Source: Ruminococcus flavefaciens
GTDB lineage: Bacteria; Bacillota; Clostridia; Oscillospirales; Ruminococcaceae
Length of the DNA stretch: 64,000 bases
Direction: 5' to 3'
Assembly: GCA_023667045.1 (NCBI GenBank)
Contig: JAMPAU010000001.1
Span: 1,345,748 to 1,409,747 of the forward strand
A program made the position numbers and the translations under genes. The notes below the pieces were generated by a model that was not told where the DNA came from, made no database searches, and was given only the letters and a program-made list of their open reading frames with translations. Numbering within the stretch: position 1 is the stretch's first letter; each line of letters opens with the position of its first letter. Shown here one piece after another: positions 59,819 to 64,000 of this stretch.

Positions 59819-62236
59819 CTATTTCCAGAACATCAGTATTTTTTCGACTTCATAGGCTATTTCGGGGTAGTCATAATGATAGTCGCAGAATCTGAATGCT
59901 TGGTTTACTATCTGCACGCTTCCGGCAACAACTGCCCATACCATTGCGACACAGAAGAATATATTAAGGACTTTTCTTTTTGATTCGGTCTGGTTTTTGA
60001 GGTACAGAAAGAAAATAACTGCATAAGCACCTATAAGCATATGCCATGCAAAGTCAGCATTGTAGCGTATGGCGTATCCGCTTTCCCATACGGAACAGAT
60101 TATTATAAGCGGAATCAGCACGCACGGAAAGAAAACATATGAGGCTTTTTTTATTCGTTCACGCCTGTCGGGAATGGCTCTGAGTGCCTTTCCGGACAAA
60201 GCATATGCAAACATAGGCACAGCAAGAAAAAACAGTCCGCAGACATTGTGGGTAGCGAGGTGGTCGCTGTAGAAGAATCCGCCTACTCCCATATCTTGAA
60301 ACTCTGCCGATATGAAAGGATATTGTGTAGAAATTGTGGGCGGATTAAAAAGATAGTTCCATAGCGGTATCAGCGACAGTCGCCAGTGATACTGTGTGTT
60401 GCGGAAGTCGTTTATTGTAAGCGAGTATTGTATACCAAACTCAAAAGGCGATTTGAACCTTGCATAGTTATAGCACATCTGAACTATTCCCAGACAAGCC
60501 ATAGGCACAATAGCACACGCAAGATAGATTATGCTTTTTTTATTGAAAAGTTTTTGACTTTGGTTTTTATTCTTGTTTTTGCCTTTGCCTGTGTTTGTGT
60601 TTCTGAATTTCGGCACGGCACACATCATAAATACAGCTCCGCATATGCAGTACAGCACGGTTGTGGGACGGCTGAGTACTGCCAGTGCAAAAAGCAATGA
60701 AGATACGGCGGTTTTCGGGAGGGATATTTTACCGCTACCGATTATGTTTCCGGAAATAAGGAAGTAAAACGCCCACGTCGTGAAAGCGAATCCGGCTGAC
60801 ATGGCTATTTCATAGAAGTTAGGTCTGCCGATACTGTACCATATACCGCTTGCCATTTGTATTATGATAAAGCTTGCTATGAATATTCCGGTAGGCAGGG
60901 CAGGGAAGAACTTTTTTATAAGGCTTATGAAAAGGAAAGAAAGTCCGATAATGCCTATTATTGAGAATATAAGAACCGCCGCCGAATCCGGAAAATAATA
61001 TCCGGTGGCAAGATGATACGGAAGAAACATCAGTATAACAGGTGCTATGCCGTAATATGAGTAGAATTTTTCATTGAAGTAAACATGGTCCCATGCATAT
61101 TTATCAGCATTGTAGCCGTCCCATGAGAGTTGAGCGTTGCGGTGCTGGGTATCGTAAGGGTTATCAAAGGAATTAAGTGCTTCATTAGGTTCTTCAACGA
61201 GATAGGTTCTGCCGTCCTCGAATGCGTCAACAAGCTGTTGGGTGACCTGATTTCCCTCTGTCTTGGCAAATTCCTCTTTCCATGTTCGGTCGTCTATTCT
61301 GTAATTTGTAACCCACACAGCCCATAAACACGCAAATACTGTAACGCAAGCTACAAATATCCGGCAGAATTTAAGGTTGTCACTCATGCTTTTCTGCATG
61401 AAACTGCCTTTTATTATTGCGTTAACCAGTATGCTGAGAAGTGCTATAGCTAAAAATCTTATCCATGAGATTTCCATATTTACAGGAAGATTTATTATTA
61501 TGTTTCTTACATATACAGTACCGCCGTTTTGTGGTTTAAGACGTACAGCGAGTTCTCCGATACTGCCGGAAAGTTCGCACAGCATATACTGTGAATGTGG
61601 CTGTTTTCTTGAAATTATAGATTTAGCTATTCTGTCTCTTGGCGTATAGGACTGTGTTTCATCGGAAGCGTCGATTGCAAATTCAACTGCACGAGTGCCG
61701 TTTTCAAGGTAAACGTCCGCATATACAGTGCTTATCGGACGGTTTATATCTTTAAATCTGATAACAAGTTCCTCGTCTCTGTTGTTGACAATATCCTGTG
61801 TTTCCGGACGATACGTACCACCGCTTGATATTTCAGCATTTTCTGCCGTGTATGTGATTTCCTCATAATCCCCGAACCATGTACGGTATGACGGAATATT
61901 AAAAAGGGTAAGTTCAAGGATAAAGGCAACTATAATTGTTTTGACAGCATATGCAAAGGGCAGATTTTTGTGCTTTTTGCTTACTTCGCACAGAATATAT
62001 GATGCTGTACAGACAATGCCCATTAAGAAATACGTTCCGGAGTACATACCGAAATCTATGAGATTAAACTTGTCCTCAATGGCAACGCTGATAAAAAAGA
62101 CTGTTATTCCCCTCGCAATACTGCGGATATTATGGACAAGGGGTTTCGGTTTTTCATTGCTTTTGATTTCATTAAGAAAAACAATTGCAACGGCTACAGA
62201 AATGATAAGTGCAATGATGAATAAGAATGTATTCAT
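59819..62236 (-). CDS. Large polytopic membrane protein, GT-C glycosyltransferase-like
   Basis: An 805-aa integral membrane protein. About four helices at 1-125 precede an extracellular beta domain (about 135-265: ISSGGTYRPETQ, GSIGELAVRLKPQNGG), then nine or more helices follow to the C-terminus. The architecture and segments such as RPTTVLYCICG and FNPPTISTQYPF recall GT-C transferases using lipid-phosphate sugars. No certain catalytic Asp motif was located. A Lys/Asn-rich loop (GKGKNKNKNQ) lies mid-protein. The start at 62236 follows GGAGG by seven bases. Confidence 0.65.
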   Translation of the reverse strand: MNTFLFIIALIISVAVAIVFLNEIKSNEKPKPLVHNIRSIARGITVFFISVAIEDKFNLIDFGMYSGTYFLMGIVCTASYILCEVSKKHKNLPFAYAVKTIIVAFILELTLFNIPSYRTWFGDYEEITYTAENAEISSGGTYRPETQDIVNNRDEELVIRFKDINRPISTVYADVYLENGTRAVEFAIDASDETQSYTPRDRIAKSIISRKQPHSQYMLCELSGSIGELAVRLKPQNGGTVYVRNIIINLPVNMEISWIRFLAIALLSILVNAIIKGSFMQKSMSDNLKFCRIFVACVTVFACLWAVWVTNYRIDDRTWKEEFAKTEGNQVTQQLVDAFEDGRTYLVEEPNEALNSFDNPYDTQHRNAQLSWDGYNADKYAWDHVYFNEKFYSYYGIAPVILMFLPYHLATGYYFPDSAAVLIFSIIGIIGLSFLFISLIKKFFPALPTGIFIASFIIIQMASGIWYSIGRPNFYEIAMSAGFAFTTWAFYFLISGNIIGSGKISLPKTAVSSLLFALAVLSRPTTVLYCICGAVFMMCAVPKFRNTNTGKGKNKNKNQSQKLFNKKSIIYLACAIVPMACLGIVQMCYNYARFKSPFEFGIQYSLTINDFRNTQYHWRLSLIPLWNYLFNPPTISTQYPFISAEFQDMGVGGFFYSDHLATHNVCGLFFLAVPMFAYALSGKALRAIPDRRERIKKASYVFFPCVLIPLIIICSVWESGYAIRYNADFAWHMLIGAYAVIFFLYLKNQTESKRKVLNIFFCVAMVWAVVAGSVQIVNQAFRFCDYHYDYPEIAYEVEKILMFWK

Positions 62237-62526
62237 TATTATACCTCCAATTTTAATTTTTTCCTTTATTAGACTTTCTGAAATCTTATTTTTCTCACTG
62301 AAAATGATTATTTTATGTTGATTTATAGATAATTTAGTGAAAATAAACATATTAATTGCAGTATATCATTGGATTATAGTAAAATATTTCTGATGTATGT
62401 TGCTGACTGCACATTTTCCTATTATATCATACTTTTTATAATATGTAAATATCATTTCTGATTCTTGTTTTATTATTCGGCATACTATGAAATTATAAAA
62501 TAAAAGCAGAAAAATAAAAAAAGTAT
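62237..62526. other. AT-rich divergent gap
   Basis: The gap holds the long leader (about 180 bases) of the membrane-protein gene, its promoter at 62422-62450, and the upstream side of the aldolase-domain promoter. No open frame with a ribosome site is seen. Confidence 0.6.
62422..62450 (-). promoter_or_regulatory. Promoter for the large membrane protein
   Basis: On the minus strand TTTACA (62445-62450), 17 bases, TATAAT (62422-62427). Confidence 0.6.
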
Positions 62527-62555
62527 TTGACAAACCGTTTTTTTTGTGATATACT
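62527..62555 (+). promoter_or_regulatory. Promoter for the aldolase-domain gene
   Basis: TTGACA (62527-62532), 17 bases, TATACT (62550-62555). Confidence 0.75.
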
Positions 62556-62632
62556 ATATACAGTCTTTTTGTGACACTTTAAAGCGTTACAGCATAAAGC
62601 GGTGAAATATATATTTGAAAGGATTGTTTTTT

Positions 62633-63607
62633 ATGAAAGAAATTTCAAAATTAATGGATTACAGACCGGATATTAAGGTTATCGACGCAACTCTCAGAGA
62701 CGGCGGTCTTGTAAACGAATTTCGTTTCAGCGATGAATTTGTAAAGGGTCTCTATAACGCTAACCTCAGAGCTGGCGTTGACTATATGGAATTCGGCTAC
62801 AAGGCAGACCGTGAAATGTTTGATGAAACAAAATTCGGTCCGTGCAAGTTCTGTGATGATGACTATATCAGGTCTATTGTCGGCGAAAATAACACAGACC
62901 TAAAAATCGCCGTTATGGCTGATGTCGGAAGATGTAACTACAAGCAGGATATTCATGACCGTGCTGAAAGCCCGATTGACCTTATCCGTGTGGCTACATA
63001 CATTCATCAGATACCGACAGCCGTTGACATGATTGAAAACGCCAAGAGCAAGGGCTATGAAGTAAGCTGTAATATCATGGCTATCTCAAACGCTCAGGAG
63101 GGCGATATTAAAGCCGCTCTTGATATTCTCGGCAAGTCCCCTGTTGATGTTTTCTATATCGTGGATAGTTTCGGTTCACTCTATCCGGAGCAGATTGCAC
63201 GGATAGCAGATATGTACTGTAATATGGCGGCAAAGTACGGAAAAAAAGTCGGCATTCATGCCCACAATAATCAGCAGTTGGCTTTCGCTAATACTATTGA
63301 GGCTGTCGGCGACGGTGTTGACTGGCTTGACGCTACTTACTCAGAAATGGGTCGTGGTGCGGGTAACTGTGCTATGGAACTGCTTTTAGGTTTCCTCAAA
63401 AATCCTAAGTATAACGTTTATCCGGTTATGCAGTTCATTGAAGAACACATGACAAAACTGCGTGAAGACGGCGTTGTATGGGGCTATGACCTACAGTACA
63501 TGATGACTGGTCTTCTCAATCAGCATCCCAGAACAGCTATACAGTTCACAAGCGACAAGAGAAAAGACTATGCTGAATTTTACAAGGAAATTCTCTCTCA
63601 GGAATAA
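62633..63607 (+). CDS. Aldolase catalytic domain protein (HMGL-like, DRE-TIM family)
   Basis: A 324-aa TIM-barrel protein. The metal-binding signature IDATLRDGGLVNEFRF near residue 17 and the IHAHNNQQLAFAN motif near 207, with GRGAGNC near 243, place it with 4-hydroxy-2-oxovalerate aldolase and HMG-CoA-lyase-like enzymes. It lacks a separate regulatory domain. The substrate is unknown; it may serve amino-acid or cell-surface sugar metabolism. The start at 62633 follows GAAAGGA; an in-frame TTG at 62615 lies at the ribosome site itself. Confidence 0.87.
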   Translation: MKEISKLMDYRPDIKVIDATLRDGGLVNEFRFSDEFVKGLYNANLRAGVDYMEFGYKADREMFDETKFGPCKFCDDDYIRSIVGENNTDLKIAVMADVGRCNYKQDIHDRAESPIDLIRVATYIHQIPTAVDMIENAKSKGYEVSCNIMAISNAQEGDIKAALDILGKSPVDVFYIVDSFGSLYPEQIARIADMYCNMAAKYGKKVGIHAHNNQQLAFANTIEAVGDGVDWLDATYSEMGRGAGNCAMELLLGFLKNPKYNVYPVMQFIEEHMTKLREDGVVWGYDLQYMMTGLLNQHPRTAIQFTSDKRKDYAEFYKEILSQE

Positions 63608-63613
63608 TTCACT

Positions 63614-63940
63614 ATGCAGTTTAAGATAGCAGTCAATGAAACGCCTAAAAATGTAGTTTGTCTTATGGAAAGTCGGTATAAAATACTGAGACTTTCGGCA
63701 GAAACTTACTTTATATCCGGAAATATAGCCGAAATATATTAAAATGACGACTATGATGAAATTCTTTCGGCAGGTGCGGACGGCTGGTTTTACTATAATA
63801 CGCATATGGACTTTTTCCCGACTGACAATACAATTACTCTTTCGCATGAAATAGAACTTGCTGAAAATATTAAAAATTTTTTTGACAGTTGTTCTTTGCA
63901 GTCAGAAATTATTTTTGATTCATGCGAATATCAGACCTAA
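63614..63940 (+). pseudogene. Unknown gene interrupted by an ochre codon
   Basis: From ATG 63614 the frame reads 42 residues (MQFKIAVNETPKNVV ... NIAEIY), hits TAA at 63740-63742, then continues with protein-like sequence (NDDYDEILSAGADGWFYYN ... FDSCEYQT) to a TAA at 63938-63940. The second part has no good start of its own. It was probably one 108-codon gene with a nonsense change. It follows the aldolase-domain gene by 6 bases. The family is not recognised. Confidence 0.5.
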
Positions 63941-63956
63941 TCTCTATAAAAATACC

Positions 63957-63987
63957 CTCCGGCGTACAGTGTATGCCGGATTTTTTT
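63957..63987 (+). terminator. Terminator after the interrupted gene
   Basis: TCCGGCGTAC pairs with GTATGCCGGA around AGT, followed by TTTTTTT. Confidence 0.8.
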
Positions 63988-64000
63988 GTCGTTTTTTTCA

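Overview
The window looks like chromosomal DNA from a low-to-mid GC, Gram-positive anaerobe of the class Clostridia, most likely Ruminococcus or a close relative in the Oscillospiraceae. The reasons are: a peptidoglycan-amidating MurT/GatD pair, AddAB instead of RecBCD, the TIGR03960/TIGR03936 radical-SAM pair, an EF-G-like GTPase paralogue, long Thr-rich linkers in exported proteins, a Bce-type peptide-resistance module, strong AGGAGG ribosome sites and many TTGACA-17-TATAAT promoters. The genus is an inference. No prophage, plasmid, CRISPR array or intact transposase is visible.

Layout. 1-6.9 kb: an interrupted edge gene, a secreted SGNH hydrolase with a small anchored protein, a beta-helix sugar-nucleotide-type enzyme whose 3' end is tandemly duplicated, uppP with two unknown genes, and murT-gatD. 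7-12 kb: a membrane-anchored XRE regulator divergent from a lipid/polysaccharide flippase, then the EF-G-like GTPase. 12.1-13.1 kb: four tRNAs and, on the other strand, two consecutive 19-codon genes encoding the same cysteine-rich peptide. 13-21 kb: TspO, a phosphoesterase, an S11 carboxypeptidase homologue lacking its catalytic residues, an amidase, tyrA, a fourfold array made from the tail of an rluA-type gene, and a double GH25 lysozyme. 21-28 kb: addB-addA. 28-33.4 kb: HtrA, an LtaS-like enzyme with a thioesterase, an HD nucleotidase and a FabG-like reductase. 33.4-37.2 kb: DUF896, cdd, DUF4291 and the radical-SAM pair. 37.5-44 kb: rplS, two signal peptidases I, rbgA, rnhB, yraN, thrC and a phosphoesterase. 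44-50.6 kb: tig-clpP-clpX, a small HEAT protein apparently inserted inside the clpX terminator, a 46-aa Cys-rich membrane peptide and a ClpC-like ATPase. 50.6-64 kb: a duplicated lipase-fold surface protein, a PflA-like radical SAM protein, a BceRS-BceAB module, a GNAT enzyme, a large GT-C-like membrane protein, an aldolase-domain protein and an interrupted terminal gene.

Functional themes are envelope construction and turnover (UppP, MurT/GatD, LtaS-like, GH25, amidase, flippase, S11 pseudoenzyme, signal peptidases), protein quality control (trigger factor, ClpP, ClpX, ClpC, HtrA) and translation or ribosome assembly (EF-G-like, L19, RbgA, pseudouridine synthase, tRNAs).

The two most unusual features are these. 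First, the twin 19-aa peptide genes (12811-12966) differ only at three synonymous third positions and in their stop codon, so the peptide itself seems to be under selection. Second, three separate loci (2219-2728, 17551-18176, 37039-37474) show tandem duplication of a gene's 3' tail, at three different stages of decay.
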